Below, piece after piece: positions 8,878-17,321 of a stretch of DNA of 54,997 nucleotides. The position numbers and the translations under genes are program-made. Numbering within the stretch: position 1 is the first letter of the stretch; each line of letters begins with the position of its first letter. The stretch comes from an uncultured Roseovarius sp. Lineage in GTDB: Bacteria; Pseudomonadota; Alphaproteobacteria; Rhodobacterales; Rhodobacteraceae. A model generated the notes under the pieces. It was given only the letters and a program-made list of their open reading frames with translations. It was not told where the DNA came from and did not search any database. The stretch covers positions 1 to 54,997 of the forward strand of contig NZ_CAMYMD010000083.1 in assembly GCF_947259555.1 (NCBI RefSeq). Reading direction: 5' to 3'.

Positions 8878-9995
8878 GCGATGGAGTGCTTCCGGAACCG
8901 GATCGCATCGAAGGAGCACCGCACCCGCGTCAGACGCTCCGACTGTTCGGGCAGGGCGTTGCCGAGGCTGCGTTTCTCGACGCGTTCAATACCGGGCGCC
9001 TGCATCACGCGTGGCTTGTCAGCGGGCCGAACGGTGTAGGCAAGGCGACGCTGGCCTGGCGCATCGCGCGGTTTCTTTTGGCCACGCCGGAGCCGCAGGA
9101 CGGCGGGCTGTTCGGGGCGCCGCCTCCGCCCGAGACGCTCGATGTCGATCCAGAGACCCCGGTTGCGCGGCGGGTCATGGCCCTGGCCGATCCAGGGATT
9201 TTCCTTTTACGGCGCGGCCCGACCGACAAGGGTGACAGGCTGGCCAGCGAAATTCTGGTGAAGGAGGTTCGCAAGCTCGGCAATTTCTTTTCGCTGTCCG
9301 CAGCGGATGGAGGGCGGCGCGTGGTGATCGTTGACGCGGCGGACAATCTCAACATGCAGGCTGCAAATGCGCTGTTGAAAATGCTGGAAGAACCGCCTGC
9401 GCGCACCGTCATGCTGCTGATCTCGCACCAGCCATCCGGTCTTTTGCCGACAATCCGCTCGCGATGCCGGACGTTGCGGCTGGCCCCATTGGGGCCAGAG
9501 GATATGGCCGTCGCGCTCGATCAGGCGGGCATCGCACCCGAGGGCGATCCTGTCGCATTGGCGGAACTGTCTGGCGGATCGGTCGGCGCGGCAGTGCGGC
9601 TGATCAATCTTGGCGGGCTTAAGCTATATGCCGAACTGGTCGGCCTGATGGAAAACCTTCCGAGGCTTGACCGTCCTCGCGCGCTCAGGCTGGCCGAGGC
9701 GGCGGCGACGCGTGGTGCCGAAGAGCGGCTCGACCTGCTGTTCTCGCTGACCGATCTCATGTTGTCCCGTCTGGCCAAGACCGGGGCCACGGGACATTTT
9801 CCAGCCTCGGAGGCGGCACCTGGTGAGGCGGCCCTGCTGGCACGGCTCGCGCCGGACGCGCGCAAGGGGCGGGCCTGGGCCGATTGCGCCGAGGTGATTG
9901 GCGCACGGGCGCGGCATGGCCGGGCGGTCAACCTTGACCCTGCCAGCCTGGTCCTAGATACGGTGTTCAGGATTCAGCAAACCGCCGGGGCATGA
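8874..9995 (+). CDS. holB: DNA polymerase III subunit delta'
   Basis: Clamp-loader subunit that works with tau/gamma and delta to load the beta clamp. The AAA+ core has a Walker A-like segment SGPNGVGKATLA (about residues 44-55), a Walker B-like VVIVDAADNLN strand, the helix NALLKMLEEPP and an SRC motif (TIRSRCRTLRLAPL), all classic for HolB. The length of 373 residues is usual for alphaproteobacteria. The start overlaps the tmk stop by 4 nt (ATGA). Confidence 0.96.
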   Translation: MSDGVLPEPDRIEGAPHPRQTLRLFGQGVAEAAFLDAFNTGRLHHAWLVSGPNGVGKATLAWRIARFLLATPEPQDGGLFGAPPPPETLDVDPETPVARRVMALADPGIFLLRRGPTDKGDRLASEILVKEVRKLGNFFSLSAADGGRRVVIVDAADNLNMQAANALLKMLEEPPARTVMLLISHQPSGLLPTIRSRCRTLRLAPLGPEDMAVALDQAGIAPEGDPVALAELSGGSVGAAVRLINLGGLKLYAELVGLMENLPRLDRPRALRLAEAAATRGAEERLDLLFSLTDLMLSRLAKTGATGHFPASEAAPGEAALLARLAPDARKGRAWADCAEVIGARARHGRAVNLDPASLVLDTVFRIQQTAGA

Positions 9996-10014
9996 GACCC
10001 CGACAAGGACAGGC

Positions 10015-10806
10015 ATGAGCACCGACATTCGCATTACTGACAGCCATTGCCATCTCGACTTTCCCGATTTCGATGCCGAGCGCGGCGACGTTATCGAGCG
10101 CGCATTGGCTGCGGGCGTGAACCGCATGGTGACGATCTGCACGAAGCTACGGCAGGAGCCGCAAGTGCGCGCAATAGCTGAGGCGTATCCGGAGGTCTTC
10201 TATGCCGCTGGAACGCATCCGATGTCCGCCGCGGCCGAGCCTATGGCGAGTGTGGACGACCTGGTGAAACTGGCAGCGCATCCGAAATTCGTGGGCATCG
10301 GCGAGACAGGGCTTGACTATCACTACACTGCCGAGAGCGCCGAGGTGCAAAAGCAAAGCCTGCGCACCCATATCGCGGCGGCGCGGGAGACCGGCTTGCC
10401 GCTTATCATCCACGCCCGTGATGCGGATGACGACATGGCGCGCATCCTGACCGAGGAATATCGCACCGGCGCCTATACCTGCGTGATGCATTGCTTTTCC
10501 TCGGGGCCCGGTCTGGCCAAGGCGGCGCTCGATCTCGGGTTCTACCTGTCGATGTCGGGCATCGCCGCCTTTCCCAAGAGCCAGGCCCTGCGTGATATCT
10601 TCGCGTCCGCCCCGGTGGATCGCATTCTGGTCGAGACCGACGCGCCCTATCTTGCCCCGCCGCCCTATCGCGGCAAGCGCAACGAGCCTTCCTACACTGT
10701 GCATACCGCGCAGAAAGGGGCCGAGGTGTTCGGCATGGACTGGGCAGAGTTCGCCGCACAGACCGAGGCCAATTTCGAGCGGCTGTTCACCAAGGCGGTG
10801 CTGTAA
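10015..10806 (+). CDS. TatD-family metal-dependent hydrolase (DNase)
   Basis: A 263-residue TIM-barrel amidohydrolase-like protein of the TatD/YcfH group, linked in other bacteria to 3'-5' DNase activity. Metal ligands are visible: HCH near the N-terminus (H11, H13), E in GIGETGLDYHY, H in IIHARDAD, H in VMHCFSSG and D in VETDAPYLAPPPYRG. The position right after holB is a conserved arrangement (tmk-holB-tatD). The stop TAA shares its last A with the ATG of the next gene. Confidence 0.95.
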   Translation: MSTDIRITDSHCHLDFPDFDAERGDVIERALAAGVNRMVTICTKLRQEPQVRAIAEAYPEVFYAAGTHPMSAAAEPMASVDDLVKLAAHPKFVGIGETGLDYHYTAESAEVQKQSLRTHIAAARETGLPLIIHARDADDDMARILTEEYRTGAYTCVMHCFSSGPGLAKAALDLGFYLSMSGIAAFPKSQALRDIFASAPVDRILVETDAPYLAPPPYRGKRNEPSYTVHTAQKGAEVFGMDWAEFAAQTEANFERLFTKAVL

Positions 10807-11603
10807 TGGGCGAGTTGCGCTTTACCATCCTTGGCTGCGGTTCGTCGGGCGGTGTGCCACGTCTTGGCGGCCATTGGGGGGATTGTGACCCGAACGAGCC
10901 GCGCAACGCCCGGCGGCGCTGTTCCATGCTGATCGAGCGCGAGACGGAAAATGGTCTGACCCGCGTGCTGATTGACACCTCGCCCGACCTGCGCGCGCAA
11001 CTTCTCGACGCCGGCATCGGCGCGCTCGATGCGGTGGTCTACACGCACTCCCATGCCGACCATGTCCACGGGATCGACGATCTGCGGATGATCGTGTTCA
11101 ACATGCGCCAACGCCTTCCGGTCTATGCCGATGGCGATACGCAGAACGCGCTTTATTCCCGGTTCGGCTACGCCTTCGTGCAACCCGAGGACAGCCCCTA
11201 TCCGCCAATCCTCGACATGCACACGATTGACGGCCCGTTCGAGATCGAGGGGGCAGGGGGGGCTATTCCTCTCATCCCGTTTCAGGTTGGGCATGGCGCC
11301 ATCGACGCGCTTGGCTTCCGGGTGGGCGACCTCGCATATTTGCCGGACGTGGCCGAAATCCCCGAGGGGGCCTGGCCTATGCTCCAAGGCCTTGATTGCT
11401 GGGTGCTCGACGCGCTGCGCCGCACGCCGCACCCGACGCATGCGCATCTTGAACTGTCGCTCAAGTGGATCGCGCGGGTGGCGCCGCGCCGGGCCGTGCT
11501 GACCAATATGCATATCGACCTTGATTATCAGACCGTCGCCGACGAGACGCCCGAGCATATCACCCCAGCTTATGACGGGATGATCCTCCGCTACGCGGTC
11601 TGA
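10806..11603 (+). CDS. MBL-fold metallo-hydrolase (PhnP-like)
   Basis: A 265-residue metallo-beta-lactamase fold enzyme. The zinc motif THSHADHVHG begins at residue 80 (H81, H83, D85, H86); further ligands are probably in FQVGHGAIDALGF, DVAEIPEGA and NMHIDLDY. The N-terminal GCGSSGGVPRLGGHWGDCDP matches the PhnP / cyclic phosphodiesterase branch of the family. The substrate in this organism is not known; no phosphonate genes are nearby. It is coupled to the TatD gene by a 1-nt overlap. Confidence 0.92.
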   Translation: MGELRFTILGCGSSGGVPRLGGHWGDCDPNEPRNARRRCSMLIERETENGLTRVLIDTSPDLRAQLLDAGIGALDAVVYTHSHADHVHGIDDLRMIVFNMRQRLPVYADGDTQNALYSRFGYAFVQPEDSPYPPILDMHTIDGPFEIEGAGGAIPLIPFQVGHGAIDALGFRVGDLAYLPDVAEIPEGAWPMLQGLDCWVLDALRRTPHPTHAHLELSLKWIARVAPRRAVLTNMHIDLDYQTVADETPEHITPAYDGMILRYAV

Positions 11604-11607
11604 TCCG

Positions 11608-12537
11608 GTGCAGGCGCTTTTCGAGATCATCCTGCCGGTGTTTCTGGTGATCGGCTTTGGTTATCTGGCAGTTTGGCGCGGCTGGTTTAGCCAGGCCGGG
11701 GTGGAAGGGCTGATGACTTTCACCCAGAAATTCGCCATTCCCTGCCTGTTGTTCACGGCGATCTCCCGGCTCGATCTCGGGCAGAGTTTCGACCTGCGGC
11801 TTTTGTCGAGCTTTTATCTCGGCGCGCTCTCGGGCTTTGGTCTGGGGCTCTTTGGTGCGAGACTGATCTTTGGTCGCTCATGGGAAGACGCGGTCGCCAT
11901 TGGATTTTGCTGCCTGTTCTCCAACTCTTTGCTTCTGGGCCTTCCCATCATGGAGCGCGCGTATGGGGCCGAGGCACTGGCGGCGAATTTTGCCATCATC
12001 GCGGTGCATTCGCCGTTTTGTTACGGGGTGGGCATCACGGTAATGGAGGTCGTCAAGGCGCGCGGCGTGGCGGGCCCCAAGGTGGCGTACAAAGTGCTCA
12101 GGGCGATGTTCTCGAACACCCTGATCATGGGGGTTGCGGCGGGGTTCGTTGTCAACCTCACTGGGGTCGCTCTGCCCGGTCCGGTGCAGGACGGGCTCGA
12201 CCTGATGGTGCGTGCGGCCTTGCCAGCGGCGCTCTTCGGGCTGGGCGGTGTGTTGGTACAATATCGGCCCGAGGGGGATCTTCGGGTGATCCTCTATGTC
12301 TGCCTGATCTCGCTGGTCGTGCATCCGGCGATCACGCTGGGGCTGGGCGTCGGGTTGGGCCTGCCTGACGAGGGCGTGCGGTCGGCGGTGGTGACGGCGG
12401 CGATGGCGCCCGGGGTGAATGCGTATGTCTTTGCCAATATCTACGGCCATGCCAAGCGCGTGGCGGCGTCAAGTGTGCTGATTTCTACGGCGCTCACGGT
12501 GGTGACGGCTTGGGTGTGGTTGCAGGTCTTGCCGTGA
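11608..12537 (+). CDS. AEC-family permease
   Basis: An inner-membrane protein of 309 residues with about ten hydrophobic segments, of the auxin-efflux-carrier family that moves organic acids and related compounds. Family signs are the opening ALFEIILPVFLVIGFGYLAVW, the FCCLFSNSLLLGLPIM segment and the APGVNAYVFANIYGHA segment near the end. The start is GTG, 5 nt after the preceding stop. The substrate cannot be told from sequence. It ends the + strand run and faces a convergent gene across repeat element A. Confidence 0.9.
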   Translation: MQALFEIILPVFLVIGFGYLAVWRGWFSQAGVEGLMTFTQKFAIPCLLFTAISRLDLGQSFDLRLLSSFYLGALSGFGLGLFGARLIFGRSWEDAVAIGFCCLFSNSLLLGLPIMERAYGAEALAANFAIIAVHSPFCYGVGITVMEVVKARGVAGPKVAYKVLRAMFSNTLIMGVAAGFVVNLTGVALPGPVQDGLDLMVRAALPAALFGLGGVLVQYRPEGDLRVILYVCLISLVVHPAITLGLGVGLGLPDEGVRSAVVTAAMAPGVNAYVFANIYGHAKRVAASSVLISTALTVVTAWVWLQVLP

Positions 12538-12581
12538 GTGGCCTTGAGCGGACCTAAGAGCCAACCGCGCGAACAGCACCG

Positions 12582-12730
12582 AAGGTGCCGCGCGATCGCC
12601 GGGCCGTCCCGCGGCCTGGCGATTTGATGTGGCGTGCAACGTGTTGAGTTGAGAATGACTTGGCTGGCATAAAGCGCCCGCAAAGGCCGTTGCATCGCCA
12701 GTCCCCGGCCCTGCGACCGCGCGGCACCTT
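12582..12730. repeat. Small repeat element A with terminal inverted repeats (MITE-like)
   Basis: A 149-bp non-coding element between convergent genes. Its ends are near-perfect 18-bp inverted repeats: AAGGTGCCGCGCGATCGC at 12582-12599 and GCGACCGCGCGGCACCTT at 12713-12730, with one mismatch. The core matches the reverse complement of the core of element B (15295-15467) along most of its length. There is no transposase. It could be a non-autonomous transposable element or a folded RNA or DNA structure. Confidence 0.75.
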
Positions 12731-12786
12731 CTGGCGGGATGCAACGGCAGCTCCAGGCCAAATCCGCCCGTTCTCTTCGCCCCTCA

Positions 12787-14016
12787 TCACGTCTTGAGTG
12801 GTGCGCCCCCGGCAAAGCTGTTGCCGTGGACGTAATCACAGGGCGCGTCCTGCATTTCCAGGTGCAGCCCGTCCCCGTCGAAAGGATGCGCGCGGGCCAG
12901 GTCCTCGTCTACCTTGATGCCGAGGCCGGGTGTTTCAGGAGGCACCACGAAACCATTTTCGACACGTATGCCCCCCTTGATGAGCGCGTCGTGAAACGGC
13001 GTCTCAATGGTTTCGGCCATCAAGATATTGGGGATTGAGGTGGCCAGATGCACATTGGCTGCCCATTCGATTGGGCCGGCGTAGAGATGCGGGGCCAGTT
13101 GTGCGTTATAGACTTCGGCCATGGCCGCCACCTTCTTCATCTCCCAGATGCCACCCGCGCGGCCCAGAGCCGGTTGCAGGATCGCCGCCGCGCCTTCGCG
13201 CAGGATGGGGGCGAATTCAGCCTTGGTGGTCAGGCGTTCACCGGTCGCCACCGGAATACGTACGGCCTGCGCGACACGCGCCATGGCCGCCACATTGTCG
13301 GGCGGCACGGGCTCTTCATACCAGAGCGGGGAGTAAGGCTCGAGCGCCTGTCCGAGGCGGATGGCACCGGCGGTGGTGAACTGCCCGTGGGTGCCAAAGA
13401 GAAGGTCGGCGCGGTCGCCCACGGCCTCGCGGATGGCGCGGCAGAAGGCCACCGACATCGAGATGTCGGACATCGCGGGCATATGCCCGCCGCGCATCGT
13501 GTAGGGGCCTGCCGGATCGAATTTTATCGCGGTATATCCGCGACTTACGCAGTCGAGCGCACTCTCCGCGGCCATCTCGGGGGAGGTCCAGAATAGGCTC
13601 AGATCGTGGTGCGGCAGGGGGTAGAGATAGGTATAGGCGCGGATGCGCTCGTTCATGCGCCCGCCCAAGAGTGCCCAGACAGGCCGCTCACGCGCCTTGC
13701 CCAAGATGTCCCAGCAGGCGATTTCCAGCCCTGAGAACGCCCCCATCACCGTCAGATCAGGGCGCTGCGTAAAGCCCGAGGAATAGGCGCGGCGGAACAT
13801 AAGTTCAATGTTTTCAGGGCTTTCACCTGCCATGTGGCGCGCGAACACATCCTCGATCACGGCGCGCATCGCGTTCGGCCCGACGGAGGCGGCATAGCAT
13901 TCGCCCCAACCGGTGATGCCGTTATCGGTGGTCAGTTTCACCAATATCCAGTAGCGCCCGCCCCAGCCGGGGGCGGGGGGTGAGGTCACGATGATGTCGA
14001 GGTCTTGCAGTTTCAT
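12787..14016 (-). CDS. Mandelate racemase / muconate lactonizing enzyme family protein
   Basis: A 409-residue enolase-superfamily enzyme that would abstract a proton alpha to a carboxylate. The N-terminal capping domain (about 1-130) includes GITGWGECYAASVG. The barrel shows the catalytic lysine region YTAIKFDPAG, a metal-ligand strand ending LWYEEPVPPDN, the loop VATGERL and a late PHLYAGPIEWAAN loop, most like sugar-acid dehydratases. The exact substrate is uncertain. It is the last gene of a - strand run and lies about 65 nt after an alcohol dehydrogenase, which suggests joint use in sugar-acid or related catabolism. Elements A and B flank this gene pair. Confidence 0.88.
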   Translation of the reverse strand: MKLQDLDIIVTSPPAPGWGGRYWILVKLTTDNGITGWGECYAASVGPNAMRAVIEDVFARHMAGESPENIELMFRRAYSSGFTQRPDLTVMGAFSGLEIACWDILGKARERPVWALLGGRMNERIRAYTYLYPLPHHDLSLFWTSPEMAAESALDCVSRGYTAIKFDPAGPYTMRGGHMPAMSDISMSVAFCRAIREAVGDRADLLFGTHGQFTTAGAIRLGQALEPYSPLWYEEPVPPDNVAAMARVAQAVRIPVATGERLTTKAEFAPILREGAAAILQPALGRAGGIWEMKKVAAMAEVYNAQLAPHLYAGPIEWAANVHLATSIPNILMAETIETPFHDALIKGGIRVENGFVVPPETPGLGIKVDEDLARAHPFDGDGLHLEMQDAPCDYVHGNSFAGGAPLKT

Positions 14017-14082
14017 GGCGGTCTCCGGGGGCTGATTTTGCCGGTCGGTATTGCGTCGGTATCGCGTCGGTGCCCGCGCGCC

Positions 14083-15168
14083 TCAGTCGAACACGATCAC
14101 GTTGCGCTTGGCCGATCCGGTCCTGGTGTCGGCGATGGCGTCGTTGATCTGGTCGAGCCGCCAGCGGCCCGAGATCAGCTCATCGAGCTTCAGCCGCCCC
14201 TGTTCGTAGAGATCGACCATCCACGGGATGTCGCGGCGGATGACCGCCTCGCCCATCTTGGAGCCGACAAGCGCCTGTCCCATGGCGGCGAAATTGGCGG
14301 CCTCGTAGCGGCTCTCGGCGCCGCTATGGGGCATGCCGACCATGATCATCCGGCCCCCACCCGCGAGGTAGCGCGGCGCCTCGTCATAGGCGCGCGCGAC
14401 CCCGACGGTAACGAGCACCGCGTCGGCGCCGCGCCCCATCGCCGCCTTGGCCGCGCGCCACGGCTTGTCCTCGGTGGCAAGCACGCCGTCGGTCGCGCCG
14501 AACTCGCGCGCGATGGCGAGCTTTTCGTCGTTCATGTCCACCGCCACGATGCGCCGCGCGCCCGCGATGCGCGCGCCCTGAATGGCGTTGAGGCCGACGC
14601 CGCCCGCGCCGATCACCACCACGTCCTGCCCTGCGCGCAGATGCGCCGCGTTGACGACCGCGCCGACGCCGGTGATCACCCCGCAGGCCAGCAGGGAGGC
14701 CGCCGCCATGTCGATGCCTTCGGGCAGTTTCACAACCTGGCTGTGATGCACCACAACCTTTTCGGCGAAGGCCCCGCAGGCCATGGCCTGATGCAGCTTG
14801 CCGCCATCCGTGGTCGTGAGGGGGCCGTGATCGCCGTCATAGGGCGTTTCGCATCCGGTGGGCCGCCCGCTGCCGCAGCTTGGGCATTGCCCGCAGGCGC
14901 GAATGAGGGTGACGACGACCGGGTCGCCCTCGTTCAGCCCGGTGACACCGGCGCCGATGCCGCGCACCCGGCCCGCCGCCTCGTGGCCGTAGACCGCCGG
15001 GAGCGATCCGCCCCAGCCGCCATCGGCATAGGAAATGTCCGAATGGCAGATCGCCACGGCGTCGAGATCGACCAGAACCTCGCCCGCCTCGGGGCCGCGC
15101 AGGTGGACGTCCTCGACGGTGAGCGGGGTGCCGAATGCATGGCAGACGGCGGCCTTGATGGTGTGCAT
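14083..15168 (-). CDS. Zinc-dependent alcohol dehydrogenase
   Basis: A 361-residue medium-chain dehydrogenase that interconverts an alcohol and an aldehyde or ketone with NAD(P). The catalytic zinc region is visible (AICHSDISYADG, YGHEAAG). The structural zinc Cys cluster is CGQCPSCGSGRPTGC, and the Rossmann motif is IGAGGVGLNAIQGA (about residue 180 onward). The start ATG has a GAGGGAGAAATTC leader with a usable ribosome site. It lies upstream of the enolase-family gene and downstream of the hydrolase cluster, separated from it by element B. Confidence 0.93.
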   Translation of the reverse strand: MHTIKAAVCHAFGTPLTVEDVHLRGPEAGEVLVDLDAVAICHSDISYADGGWGGSLPAVYGHEAAGRVRGIGAGVTGLNEGDPVVVTLIRACGQCPSCGSGRPTGCETPYDGDHGPLTTTDGGKLHQAMACGAFAEKVVVHHSQVVKLPEGIDMAAASLLACGVITGVGAVVNAAHLRAGQDVVVIGAGGVGLNAIQGARIAGARRIVAVDMNDEKLAIAREFGATDGVLATEDKPWRAAKAAMGRGADAVLVTVGVARAYDEAPRYLAGGGRMIMVGMPHSGAESRYEAANFAAMGQALVGSKMGEAVIRRDIPWMVDLYEQGRLKLDELISGRWRLDQINDAIADTRTGSAKRNVIVFD

Positions 15169-15294
15169 GAATTTCTCCCTCGTTTTTTCACAGGTGACGG
15201 GGATTCGCCGGAGGGTTCAAGGGCAATTATGCGGGGGGTGTGGGGTTGGGATGGGGTGCGGGTTGGCCTTGAGCGGACATCGCACCCCGCTAGG

Positions 15295-15467
15295 AGGTGC
15301 CACGCGGTCGCAGGGCCGGGGACTGGCGATGCGACGGGTGTGGCGGGTACTTTATCCCAGCCAAGTCATTGCAACCTCGACACGTTGCGCGCCATATCAA
15401 ATCGCCAGGCCGCGGGAAGGCGTCATGCCGGAGGCATGCCTCTGGCATGACGATCGCGCGGCACCTT
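15295..15467. repeat. Small repeat element B, core inverted relative to A, with an extra palindrome
   Basis: A second member of the element A family, about 173 bp, in the 360-bp gap upstream of the alcohol dehydrogenase. Ends are AGGTGCCACGCGGTCGC (15295-15311) and CGATCGCGCGGCACCTT (15451-15467). The core reads in the opposite direction to A. An extra 30-bp near-perfect palindrome built on GTCATGCC / GGCATGAC is inserted at 15422-15451. The outer flanks match those of A in direct orientation: TGGCCTTGAGCGGAC occurs at 12539-12553 and 15264-15278. The rest of the gap (15169-15294, 15468-15529) shows no gene. Confidence 0.75.
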
Positions 15468-15529
15468 CGGTGCGTTTCGCGCGGGATGCGGCACCGGCAG
15501 CAACAGGCCAATAATCCCAAACATCAGCG

Positions 15530-16336
15530 CTATGACGGCCCCGCGCGCAGATGTCCCGTGGCGGCGATGAAATCCCCAAGGCAGGCGGCATAATCGGCGG
15601 GTGCGTCCACGGGTGGCACATGCCCGGTGCCGCGCAGCAGGCAAAATTGCGAGCCGGGAACGAGATCGACGGTTTCACGCACCAGATCGGGCGGGGTGGA
15701 GCCGTCCTCTGACCCGGCTATCCCGAGGGTGGGGATGCGCAACCCCGAGGTGGGCGTGTAGAAATCGGTGCCCGAAATGGCGGCGGCGCAGCCCGCGTAT
15801 CCCTCGGGGTCATGGGCGCAGAGACGCGCGTACCACGGCAGATGGTGCCCGGCCTTGACATAGGCGCGGGGGAACCACCGCTCGCAGGAGCCTTGGGCGA
15901 GCTCTTCCATTCCGCCGGGGCGGCGGGCGGTGGCGATGCGCTCGGCCCAGATCTCGGGCGTGGCGATCTTGGCCCCGGTGTTCGAGAGCACCAGTGCGCG
16001 CACGAGGTCGGGGCGTTTTACGGCGAGCCCCTGTGCCACCATGCCGCCGATAGAGAGACCGACGAACACCGCATCGCGTAAGCCAAGATGATCCATCAGC
16101 CGTTCCGCGTCACGGATCAGCGCGCCCATGGAATAGGGCGCGGGCGGGGTGGAGGATTGCCCGTGCCCGCGCGCGTCGTAGCGGACCACGCGCAGGCCCT
16201 CTGGTAGCAGCGGCAGGATCTTGTCCCACAGATGCGTGCCGGTGCCGAGCGCATGGGCGAGCACGAGGGGCGGGCCTGTCGGGGTGCCCTCGTCGAGATA
16301 ATGCAGGGTGACGTCGTCGAATTCCACGAAAGGCAT
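15530..16336 (-). CDS. Alpha/beta hydrolase, 3-oxoadipate enol-lactonase-like
   Basis: A 268-residue alpha/beta-fold hydrolase. The nucleophile elbow is GLSIGG (Ser in VFVGLSIGGMVAQGLAV), the oxyanion region is LAHALGTGTHLW, the acid lies near GSEDGSTPP and the histidine is in GTGHVPPVDAP. The overall layout is like PcaD, which opens the enol-lactone in protocatechuate degradation. No other pca genes are nearby, so that assignment is by similarity only. The ATG at 16336 follows an AAGGACG ribosome site, 10 nt after the stop of the preceding dehydratase gene. Confidence 0.85.
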   Translation of the reverse strand: MPFVEFDDVTLHYLDEGTPTGPPLVLAHALGTGTHLWDKILPLLPEGLRVVRYDARGHGQSSTPPAPYSMGALIRDAERLMDHLGLRDAVFVGLSIGGMVAQGLAVKRPDLVRALVLSNTGAKIATPEIWAERIATARRPGGMEELAQGSCERWFPRAYVKAGHHLPWYARLCAHDPEGYAGCAAAISGTDFYTPTSGLRIPTLGIAGSEDGSTPPDLVRETVDLVPGSQFCLLRGTGHVPPVDAPADYAACLGDFIAATGHLRAGPS

Positions 16337-16346
16337 CTTGCGTCCT

Positions 16347-17321
16347 TCAGGCAAAGCGGCTCAGGGCCATCTGAAAGACATCCGCATCGACATTGCCGCC
16401 TGAAATGGTGCAGATCACCGCGTCGCCCTCGATCTCGTCCGTGCGGAAGAGGGCTGCCGCGAGGGCCACCGCGCCGCCGGGCTCGGCCACCAGCTTGAGC
16501 CGGGCAAAGGCGAGCGCCATGGCGTGCAGCGCCTCGTCTTCGGTGACCACAAGGCCCGGACCGCAGAGGCGGGCCATGATGGGAAAGGTGATTTCGCCCG
16601 GTTGCGGCGTGACGATGGCGTCGCAAAGGCCGGTCGCGGTTTGCGCGTTGCGCATGATCTGGCCCTGGCTGAGCGAACGGGTAGCATCGTCAAACCCCTC
16701 CGGCTCGCAGGGGCGGGCGCGCAGGCCGGGCGCGTCGGCCTCGAGCGCCAGGGCAATGCCCGAGGTGAGGCCGCCGCCGCCGCAGCAGACCAGCACATCC
16801 GCCGTCTCGATCCCGAGGGCCGCCGCATCCTCGGCGATCTCAAGCCCCGTGGTGCCCTGGCCTGCGATCACTTGGTGGTCGTCATAGGGCTTGATCAGGG
16901 TCAGGCCGCGTTTGGCGCTGAGCGTGGCACCGATGGCATCGCGATCCTCGGCCGCGCGATCATAAAGCACCACCTCGGCGCCGAGGGCGCGTGTGTTGTC
17001 GATCTTCATGCGCGGCGCGTCCCTTGGCATGATGATGACGGCAGGCACGCCGAATTCGCTGGCGGCGAGCGCCACGCCCTGCGCATGGTTGCCGCTGGAA
17101 AACGCGATCACGCCATGGGCGCGCATATCAGCGTCGAGCGCAGAGATGGCCGAGCGCGCGCCGCGATACTTGAAGCTGCCAGTATGTTGCAGGCATTCGG
17201 GTTTTATAAACACGCGCCGCCCGGCGATCTCATCCAGAAAGGGCGAGGAGAGCAATGGCGTGCGGCGGGCATGGCCTGCGAGGCGGGCGGCGGCGCTGCG
17301 GATCATGGTGATATCGGTCAT
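16347..17321 (-). CDS. Threonine/serine dehydratase-like PLP enzyme
   Basis: A 324-residue fold-type II PLP enzyme that would deaminate a hydroxy amino acid to a keto acid plus ammonia. The PLP lysine is in GSFKYRGA, the substrate loop is SSGNHAQG, the phosphate-binding glycine loop is CCGGGGLTSG, and a C-terminal ISGGNVD closes the site. There is no C-terminal ACT domain, so it is of the short catabolic kind rather than the regulated IlvA. Its substrate could be threonine, serine or a 3-hydroxyaspartate-like compound. It overlaps the upstream hydrolase gene by 4 nt. Confidence 0.9.
   Translation of the reverse strand: MTDITMIRSAAARLAGHARRTPLLSSPFLDEIAGRRVFIKPECLQHTGSFKYRGARSAISALDADMRAHGVIAFSSGNHAQGVALAASEFGVPAVIIMPRDAPRMKIDNTRALGAEVVLYDRAAEDRDAIGATLSAKRGLTLIKPYDDHQVIAGQGTTGLEIAEDAAALGIETADVLVCCGGGGLTSGIALALEADAPGLRARPCEPEGFDDATRSLSQGQIMRNAQTATGLCDAIVTPQPGEITFPIMARLCGPGLVVTEDEALHAMALAFARLKLVAEPGGAVALAAALFRTDEIEGDAVICTISGGNVDADVFQMALSRFA

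Noticed and set aside
14005..15450. 481-codon + strand open frame opposite the alcohol dehydrogenase
   Set aside because: It is antisense to a gene with clear zinc and Rossmann motifs; composition is Arg/Ala/His-rich as expected of a shadow frame.
15297..15593. Open frames across repeat element B (for example RHVARHIKSPGRG)
   Set aside because: These arise from the repeat itself and recur in other frames of element A; they are not genes.
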